Positions 31,326-43,958 are shown, numbered from the stretch's first letter. The stretch: DNA of 64,000 nt from Clostridium sp. (GCA_022010095.1 CP091739.1:682001-746000); one strand, 5' to 3'. The notes: generated by a model from the letters alone, not told the origin. Numbers and translations are program-made.

Positions 31326-33503
31326 TTAAATATTTATATTTATATCAATAGTAACACCACTATAATTATTATCATTTATTTCTCTTAATACTTTCATAAG
31401 TAAATCATTTTTTTCTTATATTTTATCATTATATTAAATCTATATTTATTATTAAGTTTAACAATAGATGCTACACTTGGACCAAGTACTATATAATTAT
31501 CATCTAAATTATTATCAAGATATTTCTTTATTACATTTGCTGTGTCTCTAGATTTTTTTCAAATGAATCACTTATCATAGTAAGATTACATATATAATAA
31601 TATGGTGGATACATTAATTGTTTTTCTTATATTCATTTCATAATTAAAGAAATATTCATAATCATTTTTTTAGTAACTGCATTATATACATAGTTAGTAG
31701 GATTATATGTTTGTATAATAACTTTACCTGGTAAATTAAATCTACCAACTCTACCTGCTGTTTGACTTAAAAGTTCATATGTTCTTTCGCTACTTCTAAA
31801 GTCAGGCATAAGTAGTGCTGAATCACTATTAATAACACCAACTAAACTTACATTTTCAAAATTAAGTCCTTTTGATATCATTTGTGTCCCAACTAATATA
31901 CTATATTTTCCACTACTAAATTCACTTATAAGTTTTTGATGGGAATTTTTAGTACTAGTAGTATCAGCATCCATTCTAAGAACTGGTACATTATATTTTT
32001 TTAGATACCATTTCTTCAAGCTTTTCTGTTCCAAGACCTAAATCTCTTATTGCATCTTCATGGCACTTAGGACATACTTCACTTTTAGTAATTCTATATC
32101 CACAATAATGACAACTATATGAATTACTACTCTTATGATAAATTAAAGATATATCACAATTAGGACATTTATAAACATAACCACAATTAGTACAAGATAA
32201 AAAAGTACTAAAACCACGTCTATTTAAAAGAAGTATTACTTGTTCATTACGACTTAAAGCATTTTTTATTTCATTATCAAGTTTGTCACTAATAATATAA
32301 TTATGTTTATGAGATTCCCTTTCCATATCAACTATTTCTATACTTGGAAACTTACCACTTATTCTAGTAGTTAAGTTCACTAAATGATAAACATTCTTTT
32401 TTTAGCTCTAATATATTGTTCAAGACTAGGAGTTGCACTACCAAGAATGACTTTAGCATTATTATATTCACCTCTTAAAAAGGCTACATCTATAGCATTA
32501 TATTTAGGAGTATTTTCTTGCTTATATGTTTGACTTTGACATTCATCTACTATTATCAACCCTATATTATTAAGTGGTACAAATATTGCACTTCTAGCAC
32601 CAACTACAAGTGATACTTCATAATTCATTATTCTTCTATATTCATCATACTTTTCTCCTTCACTAAGTGAACTATGAAATACTGCAACAGAAGAACCAAA
32701 TACTGACTTAAATCTTGAAACAATTTGTGGTGTTAAAGATATTTCAGGTACTAAAACAATACCAGTTTTACCATCACTAATAGTTTTTTTTAATAGTTCA
32801 ATATATACTTCAGTTTTACCACTACCAGTAACACCATATAATAGAAATTTATTATCACTTGAATTAATTATTTCATTAACAGCACTCTCTTGATTATCAG
32901 TAAGTTTTTATATCACGCTTCTTTTTCATCAATGAACATTACTTCTCTATTTACTTCTTTTTATTTCTAAAAACAATACCATTATTTATTAAGTTCTTTA
33001 ATGATGGCGAATTAATATCTTTCTTATTAATATCTTTTTTTCTTTTAATAAACTAATTATTTCTAATTCTTTCTTATTCCTTTTTATGTTCTAAAAATAT
33101 AGGTATCAATATGAGCATCTTTATTAAGACTAATAATTGTTTCATATTTCCTACTAATATTTGTCTTATATGATGCTTTTAATGCTTTAGGTAACATTAC
33201 TTGATAACAGCTTATTAAATTGCATAGTAAAGAATTACTTAAACTTTTTACCTAATTTAAGTAATTCTTCATTTAAATAGAAATCACTTTCTTGTATTCT
33301 TATAATAGATTTATAATTCATATTATCTTCTTTATTATTATGAAGTTTTTAGAACAAATCCTTCCACTTCACTTTTTACCAAAAAGATACTATTACTTTA
33401 TGTCCTACTTTAATTATATCTTTTTATATCATCTGGTACTATATAATCAAATACTTTATTAAGTGATTTAACTGAATATTCTATTAAAAACACTTGCAAG
33501 CAT
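31326..33503 (-). CDS. priA: primosomal protein N' (replication restart helicase)
   Basis: Superfamily 2 helicase that reloads the replisome. Seen: GVTGSGKTEVYIELL-type Walker A region (KFLLYGVTGSGKTEVYIE), SLVVGARSAIFVPLNNI, IIVDECQS, VILGSATPSLEQYI, RRGFSTFLSCTNCGYVYKCP and YSCHYCGYRITKSEVCPKC (eight zinc cysteines), GTQMISKGLNF, QTAGRVGRF. ATG 33503 overlaps the stop of the MBL gene. About ten frame breaks, mostly 32900-33480 and 31600-31660. The Walker B is DECQ rather than DEEH. Confidence 0.93.
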
Positions 33504-34036
33504 TATATACCTTTCAAGAACGGATTGTTTTTAAGTTCTTCTTCTACTGTTGTTTCACTATCATGACCTGGATATATACGTACATTAGTTGACATATATT
33601 TAAATACTTTAAGACTATTTATCATAGCTTGCTCATTATCTTCTTCGAAGTTTCCAATAGTTCTCTTTAAATACAAAGTCTCCAGTAAATAGTATATCAT
33701 TTTTTTATCAAAGTAGAATGATACACTATCCATAGTATGACCATATGTTTCTATTACTTTAAATTCAAATGTATTAATTTTAACGTCCCCTTTAGTCTTA
33801 TAATCAACTATTTTAGCAGTAGGATATATTTCTTTAAACGCATCTAAACATCCTACATGATCAAAATGATAATGTGTTATTAGTATACCTCTTACATGTA
33901 ATCCTCTTGTATTAATTTCAGTAAGTATTTTTTCTTGATCACTTCCTGGATCAATAACTAAACAATCTATACCATTATGTATAATATAACAATTTTCTTT
34001 TAAAAGACCTGTTACTACTCTTATAACCTCTACCAT
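33503..34036 (-). CDS. MBL-fold hydrolase, hydroxyacylglutathione hydrolase-like
   Basis: Small metallo-beta-lactamase-fold enzyme with LKENCYIIHNG, VIDPGSD, metal motif ITHYHFDHVGCL, ETYGHTMDSVSFYFD and YPGHDSETTVEEE, the pattern of glyoxalase II-like hydrolases such as YqgX. One small break near 33670-33715 where the expected GDxLF metal Asp region is garbled. ATG 34036 overlaps the upstream HAD gene stop; its own stop overlaps the priA start. Substrate unknown. Confidence 0.85.
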   Translation of the reverse strand: MVEVIRVVTGLLKENCYIIHNGIDCLVIDPGSDQEKILTEINTRGLHVRGILITHYHFDHVGCLDAFKEIYPTAKIVDYKTKGDVKINTFEFKVIETYGHTMDSVSFYFDKKMIYYLLETLYLKRTIGNFEEDNEQAMINSLKVFKYMSTNVRIYPGHDSETTVEEELKNNPFLKGI

Positions 34037-34548
34037 TTATTCCTCACTTTCAAACATATCAATTAATTTATCTAATTTATTAATTACTTTAAATCCATGA
34101 GATTCTAAATCTTTAGAGAATCTAACTGCTACTCCACCATTATCTTCCCATTCTTTTAAATTACCAGAATAATCATCTACAAGTATAGCATCTTTACTAT
34201 GAACTACTCTTGTTTTAGATATTTCTTTAGGAACCATTATAATAGTTATATCATCAAAAATATCTTCTTAAATAATCTACTTTAACAATACCTTCTGTTA
34301 ATGAATTAATATGTGTTAAAAAAAGATATTTCAAATAATTTACTTTCTTGTAATTTTTTTATACACTCTATTGAATCATTAAGAATATTTTTTTATCATT
34401 AACAACTCTAGTAAAATCAAATGTAGAAAAAAATATAGATATTTCTCTATGATTACTTACATCAGTTCCACTCTTTTTCAAGTGCATCATAAAGTTCAGG
34501 AATAGTGTCCATTACAACACCATCAAAATCAATATATAATCTTTTCAT
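34037..34548 (-). CDS. HAD-family 5'-nucleotidase-like protein
   Basis: About 168 residues after frame repair. Motif I is MKRLYIDFDGVVMDTIPEL (DxD), motif II ISFLTHINS, motif III/IV KTRVVHSKDAILVDDYSGN. This matches small 5'(3')-deoxyribonucleotidase-like HAD proteins. ATG 34548 follows GAGGAGAC. Breaks near 34470, 34395, 34325, 34265. It shares a stop/start junction with the MBL hydrolase. Confidence 0.75.
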
Positions 34549-34628
34549 AATACTATTTGTCTCCTCTTTAACCAATATAATATTTTTATTTATAAAATGT
34601 CAATGAATACAAACATATTTTTTTGCAA

Positions 34629-34655
34629 TTTAAAAAGAGAACTAATTCTCTTTTT
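34629..34655 (-). terminator. terminator after the 34.7-35.2 kb gene
   Basis: AAAGAGAA/TTCTCTTT stem with a four-base loop and a T-run on the minus strand. Confidence 0.8.
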
Positions 34656-34656
34656 A

Positions 34657-35234
34657 TCATTTTTTTATTTCATCTTTATCACTAATAACAGTAAGATCAT
34701 TTATACATGCATTATCTCCATCATTAAGTGATATACCTTTTACATCATAATCTAATTCTATTTGATAGAATGGTTCTTCTAAAAATAAACTTGTTCCTCT
34801 ATCAGTTCTATATACTTTATTATCACTAGTAAGAACTACGTAATACGTTTCACTACAAAATGTATTTGATTCAATATATTTAGCATTATGAACATTATCA
34901 AATGTCTTAAGAACTTTATTATCAAGGCCTACAAATTCTAATGTACCATCTTCTATCTTTAAAGAACCTGCTTCCATTTCATCAGTTACATAGTTATACA
35001 TATTATTAACGTCTATACTAGTTTTATTACTAAAATAATATTTTTTTATTATCTTTAACTATACATTCATATCCATTTATACATTTAGTATCTTTTTATA
35101 GTCTCAGTAGTTTTATTTTCACCATCATTACTATTATCATTATGATTTTCTTTTTTATTATTATTTTTTTGTATAAATAAACTCCACCAATTATAAATAT
35201 AATTATTAATATATATATTAAATACTTCTTCATT
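34657..35234 (-). CDS. hypothetical membrane-anchored protein
   Basis: About 190 residues. N-terminal transmembrane segment MKKYLIYILIIIFIIGGVYL, a polar Asn-rich linker, then an external domain with repeated short strands (FVGLDNKVLKTFDNVHNAKY, YYVVLTSDNKVYRTDRG) that looks beta-rich. Cysteines at KCINGYEC, FCSET and DNACIND. ATG 35234 with AGGTGA. Breaks near 35095 and 35045. Directly downstream of miaB. Family not recognised. Confidence 0.6.
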
Positions 35235-35240
35235 TTTACT

Positions 35241-36661
35241 CACCTATATATTTTTCCATCTAATGAGAAACTCTTAGTATCAGTTATTTTTAACTGGAAT
35301 AATATTTCCAATTAATGATTTAGGTCCTTCTATGTTAACAAGTTTCATATTTTCTGTATAACCACATACTTTATTTTTATCTTTTTCACTTTCACCTATT
35401 ACTAAACATTTAACAGTAGTACCTAGTAATTTTTGATTTCTAAGATTACTATATTTATTAACTACTTCATTTAGTCTATGTAGTCTATCCATTTTAACAC
35501 TTTCTCTTATAGCATCTTTCATTAAAGCAGCAGGTGTATTTTCACGAGGACTATACGCAAATGTAAAAGCTCCGTCAAATTTACATTCATTTACAAGTTT
35601 TAACGTATCTTGAAAGTCTTCCTCTGTCTCACCTGGAAAACCTACTATTATATCAGTAGTAACACTTGAATCTTTAACTTTATCACGAATACTATTATAT
35701 AGTTTTTAAATATTCTTCACTTGTATATTTTTCTATTCATAAGTTTAAGTATCTTATTACTACCTGATTGAAGTGGTAAATGTATATAAGGCATAATATT
35801 ATCTCTTGATGCGATTATATCAACCATACTATCAGTAAAATCCCATGGATGACTTGTAACAAATCTAACTCTTTCAATTCCTGTATCACTTACATCTTTA
35901 AGTAAGTCAGCAAGATTATAATTATCATATAAGTCTTTACCATATGCATTAACATTTTGACCAAGTAAGGTTACTTCTTTATATCCATCTTTAACAAGAG
36001 TTTCTACTTCACTCACTATATCTTCATGTTTTCTACTTCTTTGAGTACCTCTTGTATATGGAACTATACAATATGTACAAGAATTTATCACAACCATAAA
36101 TAATATCTATCCATGCAGAATATTTACTATCTCTTACTACTGGTACTCCTTCAACAACATCACCTTCATAACTAAGAACCTCTATTTGTCTTTTATCAGT
36201 ATCAATTTTTATATTTTTAATTATTGAAAGCATATTATCAAGATTATGAGTTCCACATACAAAATCAACATATTTATATTTATTTAATATATCATTTACA
36301 ACTACTTCTTCTTGAGCCATACATCCACAAAGACCAATTAATAAATTAGGCTTACTTTGTTTCATATGTTTAAGAACTCCTAAGAATCCAAATACTTTAT
36401 CATGAGCATTTTCTCTTATCGCACATGTATTTAATATAACAACATCAGCATCATTAATATCATCTGACTCACTAAATCCGACACTCTTAAGCATTCCTTT
36501 GATCTTTTCACTATCATGTTCATTCATTTGACAACCATAAGTTCTTACATAAAAACTCTTTTTATCTTTACCAAATTTATCAAACTCTTTATCATATTTA
36601 ACATATTTTTATTTCATTTTGATTTCTCTTTTTAGCATCTAACATATTAGGTGTTTTTCAT
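35241..36661 (-). CDS. miaB: tRNA-2-methylthio-N6-dimethylallyladenosine synthase
   Basis: Radical SAM methylthiotransferase acting on i6A37 of tRNAs. N-terminal UPF0004 domain: [46 protein letters not shown] (three Fe-S cysteines). Radical SAM CxxxCxxC is [15 protein letters not shown], broken by one inserted base near 36090. [52 protein letters not shown] and a C-terminal TRAM domain ([20 protein letters not shown]) follow. ATG 36661 lacks a strong RBS. Ends GGTGA at 35241. Confidence 0.95.
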
Positions 36662-36684
36662 ACTACATCAACTTCCGCTTTTGT

Positions 36685-36734
36685 ATTATATCATATTTAA
36701 AAAAAGAAAACAATAGTTTTTAAATGCTATTGTT
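36685..36734 (-). promoter_or_regulatory. terminator and extended -10 promoter upstream of miaB
   Basis: AACAATAG/CTATTGTT hairpin (36709-36734) plus T-run ends the thioredoxin-fold gene, its stop lying in the loop; immediately after comes TGATATAAT (-10 at 36685-36690), so miaB starts its own unit 24 bp later. Confidence 0.65.
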
Positions 36735-37625
36735 ATCATAACTATAATCTTCTGGAATATTAAATCCAAATTTATTTAAATAATATATTGTACTTCCAGA
36801 ACTAACAAAACCAACTGTATCACCTATATATTCATTATTTCTTATAACAAATGTATATGGAACACTTCCTGAATAATCAAATTCATCACTATTAATATTA
36901 GTTAAAAATATCTTTATCACTTTCAACAAGTGAATATACTTCAAAGAAGTATAATTTAATATTATATTTATTTGCTATATCTGTAATAACAGGTTTATAT
37001 TCTTTGCAATGAGGACATCCTGAACTAGCTATTACTGTAATTACTTCTCTACCACTATTAATATCATTTTTCCATGATTTAAGCATTCCATTAGTTGGAT
37101 TACCTGTTATCTTTATTTGTTTTTTAACAATTGTATTGTCATCTAAATTTCTATTTCCATTGTTATAGTTATCATCACCATGATTATCTTCTATAAGTTT
37201 TTCCAGTATCTAAATCATATTTTACGACCATCTTTACATGTACAACTATCTCCTACACTTCTATAATTTCCACCACATAATGCACTACATGAATAATTAG
37301 GTAAATTAGAATCTATATCTGCAGCAATTATAAAAGCAAATATAAAGAAGAAGAAAAATGAAATTACTTTTAAGTCCTATAGATACAAACGATGTTATAA
37401 ATATTGGCTTAGAAATATCTTTTTCTATCTTTAGAATAAATACATCCAATTATAATACCCACTATTGGAAAAAAAGAAACCTAATATAGAAAAATAATAT
37501 TTTTTTCATTACCTTTATTTTTGTACATTAACATTATTTACATTTGCACTTAAATCATTACCACAATTTCCACAATATTTAGAACCTGCTTTATTAGCAA
37601 ATCCACATTTATTACAATTAATCAC
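36720..37625 (-). CDS. zinc-ribbon / transmembrane / thioredoxin-fold fusion protein
   Basis: Joined across four frame breaks (37510, 37385, 37240, 37200), this reads as one protein of about 300 residues. The N-terminus has a zinc ribbon (CNKCGFANKAGSKYCGNCG), followed by two hydrophobic segments (FFPIVGIIIGCIYS; VISFFFFFIFAFIIAA), a cysteine-rich stretch (CSALCGGNYRSVGDSCTCKD) and a thioredoxin-like domain with SSGCPHCKEYKPVI (CPHC, DsbA-type). GTG 37625 has AGGAG eight bases upstream. The redox domain should face outside. If the breaks near 37510 are real, two genes result. Confidence 0.65.
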
Positions 37626-37664
37626 ATCTATCAACTCCTACTATAAACATTATAATTAATTTTT

Positions 37665-39651
37665 TTAATTGCTTTTACAACATTTATTTTTAAATCTTTT
37701 TAGTTCAAATATTACATCTCTAAGTTCAGTAGCTCTCTCAAAAATCAAGTCTTGATGTCTGCTTCTTTCATCTCTATTTCAAGTCTATGAATCATATCAT
37801 TAAGTTCTTTTTTAGAATATTTTTTCTTTTCAATTTTTTCTTCTTCTACTGAATTACTTATTGCTTCTTTGATTTCTTTTTGTATTGTTTTAGGAATAAT
37901 TCCATGTTCTTTATTATATTTTTCTTGAATAGCACGTCTTCTATTAGTTTCACTAATTGCAGTCTTCATTGCATCACTCATAGTATCTGCATACATTATT
38001 ACTTTACCATTACTATTACGAGCAGCTCTACCTATTGTTTGAATAAGACTTCTATCACTTCTTAAGAATCCTTCTTTATCAGCATCCAAAATACATATCA
38101 AGGATACTTCTGGTATATCAATTCCTTCTCTTAAAAGGTTAATACCTACTATGATATCTATTTTTACCAAGCCTTAAATTTCTAATAATATTAAGTCTTT
38201 CAAGAGTCTTAATTTCATTATGTAAATACGTTACTTTATAACCAAGTTCTTTTTAAATATGAAGTTAATTCTTCACTCATTCTAATAGTTAATGTTGTTA
38301 TTAATACTCTCTCATTATTTTTTTGATTCTTTCATTTTATTTCATTAATAATATCATCAATTTGATTCTTAGTGCTTTTTAACTTCAATAATTGGATCAA
38401 GTAGTCCTGTTGGTCTAATAATTTGTTCTACACATTTATTATCAACAAGAGAAAGTTCATAATCACCTGGTGTTGCTGAAACATATATTACTTGATTAAG
38501 TTTTTCTTTAAATTCTTCAAATTTTAGTGGTCTATTATCCATCGCACTTGGAAGTCTAAATCCATAATCAACAAGAGTTTGCTTACGCATATGATCTCCA
38601 TTATACATACCTCTTACTTGTGGAAGTGTAACATGACTTTCATCAATAACAAGTAAGAAATCTTCAGGAAAGAAATCTATTAATGTTGTTGGAGTTTCAC
38701 CTGCATCTCTAAGTGACATATGTCTACTATAGTTTTCAATACCATGACAAAATCCAGTCTCTTTAAGCATCTCTATATCATACATAGTTCTTTCTTTAAG
38801 TCTTTGCTCTTCTAATAATTTACCACTATCATGTAATTCTTTAAGTCTATCATTAAGTTCAGCTTCAATTCTTTTAGTTGCCTCAATCATTTTTTCATCA
38901 CTAGTTACGAATAATGATGCTGGAAAAATACTTACTGTTCTTACATTAGAACTTACTTTTCCTGTTAATGGATCAAAGAATGATAAAGTTTCTATTTCAT
39001 CACCAAACATACTTATTCTAATTCCACTTTTCTTTTCACCAATAGGTATAAGTTCTATAGTATCTCCTTTTACTCTAAAAGTTCCCCTTTTAAAATCAAG
39101 TTCATTTCTTTCGTATTGCATACCAACTAATTTTTCAAGAATAACATCTCTATCAATAGTATCTCCTACTGAAAGATTCAACATTTTATTAACATATTCT
39201 TCTTTTTTTCACCAATACTATATATACATGAAACACTAGAAACTATGATTGTATCTCGTCTATCGATTATTGCTGCGACTGCTGCATGTCTTAATTCATC
39301 TATTTCGTCATTAATAGATGAATCTTTTTTTCAATATATAAGTCTTTACTTGGTACATATGCTTCTGGTTGATAATAATCGTAATATGAAACGAAATATT
39401 CTACTTTATTATTAGGAAATAGCTCTTTAAATTCAGCATATAATTGACCTGCTAATGTCTTATTATGAGCAAGTATTAATGTTGGCTTATTAGTCTTTTC
39501 AATAACATTTGCTATAGTAAAAGTCTTACCTGTTCCTGTTGCTCCAAGTAATACTTGATTCTTTTTTCCTTCTTTAATACCTTCTACTAGTTTTTTTATT
39601 GCTTTTTGGCTGATCACCACTAGGTTTATAGTTACTAATTAATTTAAACAT
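37665..39651 (-). CDS. uvrB: excinuclease ABC subunit B
   Basis: Nucleotide excision repair helicase-like damage verifier. Walker [16 protein letters not shown], beta-hairpin [41 protein letters not shown] block, [49 protein letters not shown] and QTIGRAARN are read. The C-terminal UvrC-binding helix ([16 protein letters not shown]) is also present. ATG 39651 follows AAAGGAGG. Breaks at about 39610, 39330, 39210, 38375, 38325, 38250, 38165, 37745. uvrA is not in the window. Confidence 0.96.
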
Positions 39652-39654
39652 GTG

Positions 39655-40527
39655 AGTTTTTCCTCCTTTATTTTTTTCTAATTTATTTAAGAAATCTGTA
39701 ATAGTATTTAAAACTTCAGTTTGTGAAAAAAATATCCATTATGATTTACATTATCTAATACTACAACATCATCAAGCTTTGAAAAATGTCCTGCTAAATC
39801 TAATGAATGTTTATAATTTATTACTTCATCTTTTTTAGATGTGAAAATCAATGTGGGTTCAGTAACATTTTCAGCATAAGTAGATGAGTCAAAACTATAT
39901 TTTACAAGACTAGCAACTGAACCATGAAAACTATCTATAGCATCATTATATAAACTTAATGCTTTATCATATGGCGCAACTAATATTAATCCACTAGCAT
40001 CGTTTTCACTAGCACAATAACTTGCGACACCTGTTCCTATACTATAACCCATAATAACTATATTATCAATATTAACCTCATTCATCTTAGTTGCATACTC
40101 AAATATATATTTTGAAGCAATAAACATACTATCATCAGATGGCTTACCTTTACTCATCCCATATCCTGGATAATCTATAAGCAACAAATTATAATTACCA
40201 AAAAAACATCTTTCATAGTTTTTAGATTGATAATAATTATAAAGAGTATTAGACGAATTTTTGTGCATTACCTCCAAAAAAATATTACAAGTGGATTCTT
40301 TCCTTCTTTATTTCCAATATTCCAAAAACCAACCTGATAAATTTACTTCATCATTTTTTTAATTTTTAATCTCTTTAAATTCATCAATATCTTGTAACTT
40401 TTTTTATATGATATCATATCATTCCAAGGATGAAAAAAATATATATTCTTGCAATTTATTCCAACCTATTATTAATATTATAATTAATACTATAGAAATT
40501 AATACATATATTATCCTTTTTCTTCAT
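39655..40527 (-). CDS. membrane-anchored alpha/beta hydrolase
   Basis: N-terminal hydrophobic anchor (VLISIVLIIILIIGWNKL), then an alpha/beta-hydrolase fold: VIFFGGNAQNSSNTLYNYY (oxyanion region), LLIDYPGYGMSKGKPS, VIMGYSIGTGVASYCAS (nucleophile elbow GYSIG), LIFTSKKDEVI (acid) and LDNVNHNGYF (His). Resembles the Bem46/serine-aminopeptidase-like group. ATG 40527 with AGGTGG. The end is approximate and abuts the uvrB start. Substrate unknown. Confidence 0.8.
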
Positions 40528-41512
40528 TATTTATCCACCTTTTTTTGTTTGATTTTTTTCATTTTTTTCTTGATTCTTACTTTTTTTAATAACATTAAAT
40601 TATTACATTTATTAACAAGTTATACTAGGTTCAAAAAAATCATATCACGCCACGAACCTGAATCTAACATAAAATTATTATCTAAATAATCCATCAAAAA
40701 GTCTAACTCACTATTACTAATTTCTTTTCCATAAGATTTATTATATTCTAATCCTGCTGAAATAATCTTTGATAATCTTTCAGTGTCAGTACATTTAGAA
40801 CTTAATGTTGTAAAAATCATCTCTAGTAATTAATGTTTGTTTTTTTCTTCAACATCTTTGTAAAACTTTTTCCATACCAGATATATCTTTCATAAAATAA
40901 GCATTTAACAAATAATTATTACTAGACATAAACAAATACGAAATAACAACAAATGGAGCATAACTACCAGTATATTCACCTGTTATAATTGATGTAAGTA
41001 ATTCAGTTATCCCTTCATTTAATCCATCTGAAGAAAGATTATTTGTATTTTTCATAATCATTTAGAGATTTATCATAATAATCAATTTTTTTGTTCCAGT
41101 TTTTAGTATAAGTAATTCCATTTTTCATCAAAAAGAATTATGTTTTTTTGATGTAATACCATGTAACATTTCATGAGTTAATTGATGATTATTAAAATTC
41201 TTTCTCATGACTATACCTGGTTCTATATAAAGTTCATTTGGATTTACACTAATAGACATATTTGTTTTAAGAGCTCCTACTCCACCTGAAATTCTATTTC
41301 TGTCTTAAAGAACCATTAGGAAGTTTTTATAGAATATGTATTATCTTCTGAAACCTGAATAAATAAATCTTTAAAGTTAGATAAAGATTCTTCTAAAAAT
41401 ATCTTTATCAACATTAGTATTTCTTAAAAGTACTTTCTATATTACTAACTATTTCTTTAACATTTGATGGTTCACCCACAATATTAAAAATTTTTTTATC
41501 TATTACTTTCAT
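40528..41512 (-). CDS. zincin-like metallopeptidase (HExxH)
   Basis: About 325 residues. The sequence NHQLTHEMLHGITSKKHN contains HExxH, followed about 40 residues later by LNEGITELLTSI, which could supply the third zinc ligand (E of NEGITE) as in gluzincins. No signal peptide is evident. The C-terminus is helical (RLSKIISAGLEYNKSYGKEI) and ends with a lysine-rich tail just before the hydrolase ATG (overlap GATAAATAATG). Breaks at 41315, 41295, 41130, 40860. Peptidase function is inference from the motif. Confidence 0.6.
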
Positions 41513-41552
41513 TTTTCTATTTTTTTCCAATCTATATAATTATATTAACATA

Positions 41553-42020
41553 TTAATTATTATTAGGCAAACTTAATGCCCAAGATAATAATTCATTATT
41601 AACATTTTCTATTTCTTTTTGTATATCGTTACTATTTCTTTTCTCATTATCTTCGTAATAACTTATTTCATAAGAATAAATAGTTTTTATCATCTACCCA
41701 TCTAAAAGCTTTTATGTAAATCAAAATCATGTTTTTTTATCAAACATGATATAAACTACTGTATTTTGATACGGAATTAATACATCAATATAATCATCTT
41801 CTTCATTAATAATATGATAATCATATATACTATCTAATTCATCTTTATGTAAATGATATTTTTTTCATACAATCTTGGATCTTTAACATGACCACTACAA
41901 CAATATAAAGTGTGATACCCTTTCTCTATTTAAAATAGATATAGTTTCTGCGATTAAGTCATCTACTTCAAATATATCATTAACTATTTCAAATGTATTA
42001 CCGTTTAAATATTTATGCAT
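41553..42020 (-). CDS. hypothetical protein (CCSGH-containing)
   Basis: About 155 residues after repairing five frame breaks. Begins MHKYLNGNTFEIVNDIFEVD; a motif YCCSGHVKDPRLYEKY lies near residue 45, and a Trp/Tyr-rich segment (HKSFRWVDDKNYLFSYEISY) follows. ATG 42020 follows GGTGGG. Overlaps no neighbour. The CCSGH motif is seen in small uncharacterised Firmicutes proteins, as far as I recall; function unknown. Confidence 0.5.
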
Positions 42021-42045
42021 GTTACCCACCTATCTCTTTTTATAT

Positions 42046-43042
42046 TTATAATAACTTACCCGTTAACTGATCAACAGATATATTTGTCTTATCATATATT
42101 CTTGAAACTTTTTCCATTTCAGCTTCTATTAATTCTTTTACCATATCCTTCAGCCATTCTAACATTTCTAATAATATCCATCATTTTTGTCTTTCGGTAC
42201 TCGTTTAGACTTAAACATATTTAACATAAAGTCATGGCCTTTATTACCAAAAAGTATCATTAATATCAGAGGCAAACAAATTATTTGTATTAAAACTTTG
42301 TGGTAAAAAAATGAGTTTCTTTTTACCTTTTACTTATTTCTTCCATTGTATTAACACTACTAATTGCTTTATCAATGTTTTGCTCACTTAAATTTTCATT
42401 CAAATAGTTTATATCTCCTCTAAAAAAATTAACATTAGAGTCATGAGGAAAAAAACTTTCTTATAATCACTAAAAAGGAATCATAAAATATTTATATAGG
42501 TCAAGAGCATTATAATCTTTATCAATTTTTTTCAGTACCATTTTTCCATTACACTATCCCATGTTGGATCTAATGCATAAGCACCTTTAATACCATACTT
42601 TTCATCATTAACATAGACAATTGCTCTACTATGTCCACCTCTTTTAGTCACATTATCCTTTTTATAGCAAGTTACTCCAAAAGAGCCTACTAATACATTA
42701 GGATCTAAATCTCTAAATATTTCTTTTAGCATATTAGTATAGCCACTACAAACGATATGACCAGTGTTTATTATTAAGTCAGGGTGTCTTGATTCACTTG
42801 TATCAATAGAAGATTCATTATATTCAAATGTTTTTAATATATCATATGCAAAGGCTAATTTTTCAACTGGTGATAAAGGATATTCATTTATAATTTCTCT
42901 ATACCATTTCATAGATTCAACAAGCCCTCTAAAGTTTTCCCATTGCATTAATCCAACGCCATCTAAAAACATTAATAGATGTTTTTTTACTAATCTCATC
43001 TAACGCCTTATAATCTATATCAATATAATTTATTTTTTTCAT
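42046..43042 (-). CDS. transglutaminase-like cysteine-protease-fold protein
   Basis: About 330 residues. The core has INTGHIVCSGYTNMLKEIF (Cys), KRGGHSRAIVYVND (His) and AYALDPTWDS (Asp), the Cys-His-Asp order of transglutaminase-like proteins. The N-terminal part (SPVEKLAFAYDILKTFEYNE) is helical. No signal peptide. ATG 43042 overlaps the upstream stop by four bases (ATGA), so translation is coupled. The C-terminal third reads NLSEQNIDKAISSVNTMEEI and ends VDQLTGKLL. Breaks at 43015, 42960, 42535, 42480, 42305. Confidence 0.65.
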
Positions 43043-43930
43043 TTTGAATTTGGTCTTAAGTAAAAGGTAATATGATTAACACTTAAACCATGACTTTTTT
43101 TAATTCTTCATATAGCATACTAATATTATCTAAATTTTTCATCTTTAATACTTAAATCTACAATGCCATCTTTAATATTTAAATTATATACAGATTTTTC
43201 CACATACAATATTAATAGTTCTATCTATTGACTTAATATCTTGATTAAATGAATCAAATATTCTTTTTAACATTTTTTTACTTGTTAAAGTACCTATTTT
43301 TAGCATTAACATTTCTATCATATTTCTTATCTTTTTTTCTTCTTCAAAACTATTATTATCAACATCAAATACCTTTTGGCTTTTTTCTTCTATTATACTT
43401 ATATCTCCATATAAATTTATTTCTTCACCATCAACATTTATATAAAAATATTTTTTTCACTATCTTTAACTTCGCTTGGTAAATATGACATTGTTATTTC
43501 ACTAATACCTGTATTTTTTTCAATATAATCCATTACATCTAAAGATAAAGATTTATAATCATTAATTCTTAATTTACTCAAATTTCTAAGTCTTGATAAA
43601 AAAATTCAAAATTATTATTTAAAAAAATGTTCCTGGAATATTTAATTCACTAATCATAGGTGATATACTTTCACCTATTCTTTTTCTTAAATTCAGCAAA
43701 AATCATATAAAAAAAGTTAACTGTATCATTTTTCACATTTAACTTCAAAAATCTAAATCAATCAAACCTTTTAAGTATTTTTCTTAATTCTAGCATATCA
43801 ATGCCTTTTTTTCTTAAGTGTTAAACTTTTTATCTTGACTCTTAATAAATTCACATATTTTATCTATATCATTCATTTCATAGAATTTTTTTGTCCTAAA
43901 ATTTCTTCTATTCTTTTCTTCATAATTCAT
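43039..43930 (-). CDS. hypothetical protein coupled to the transglutaminase-like gene
   Basis: About 295 residues after frame repair. Readable blocks: MNDIDKICEFIKSQDKKFNT, YIEKNTGISEITMSYLPSEV, YINVDGEEINLYGDISIIEE, MLKRIFDSFNQDIKSIDRTI and GLSVNHITFYLRPNSK. Alternating strands and charged helices, no membrane segment. ATG 43930 with AGGT upstream. Ends TCAAAATGA, sharing ATGA with the next gene. Family not recognised; co-translation suggests a joint role. Confidence 0.45.
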
Positions 43931-43958
43931 AGTATAAACCTCATAATAACTTTCATAT

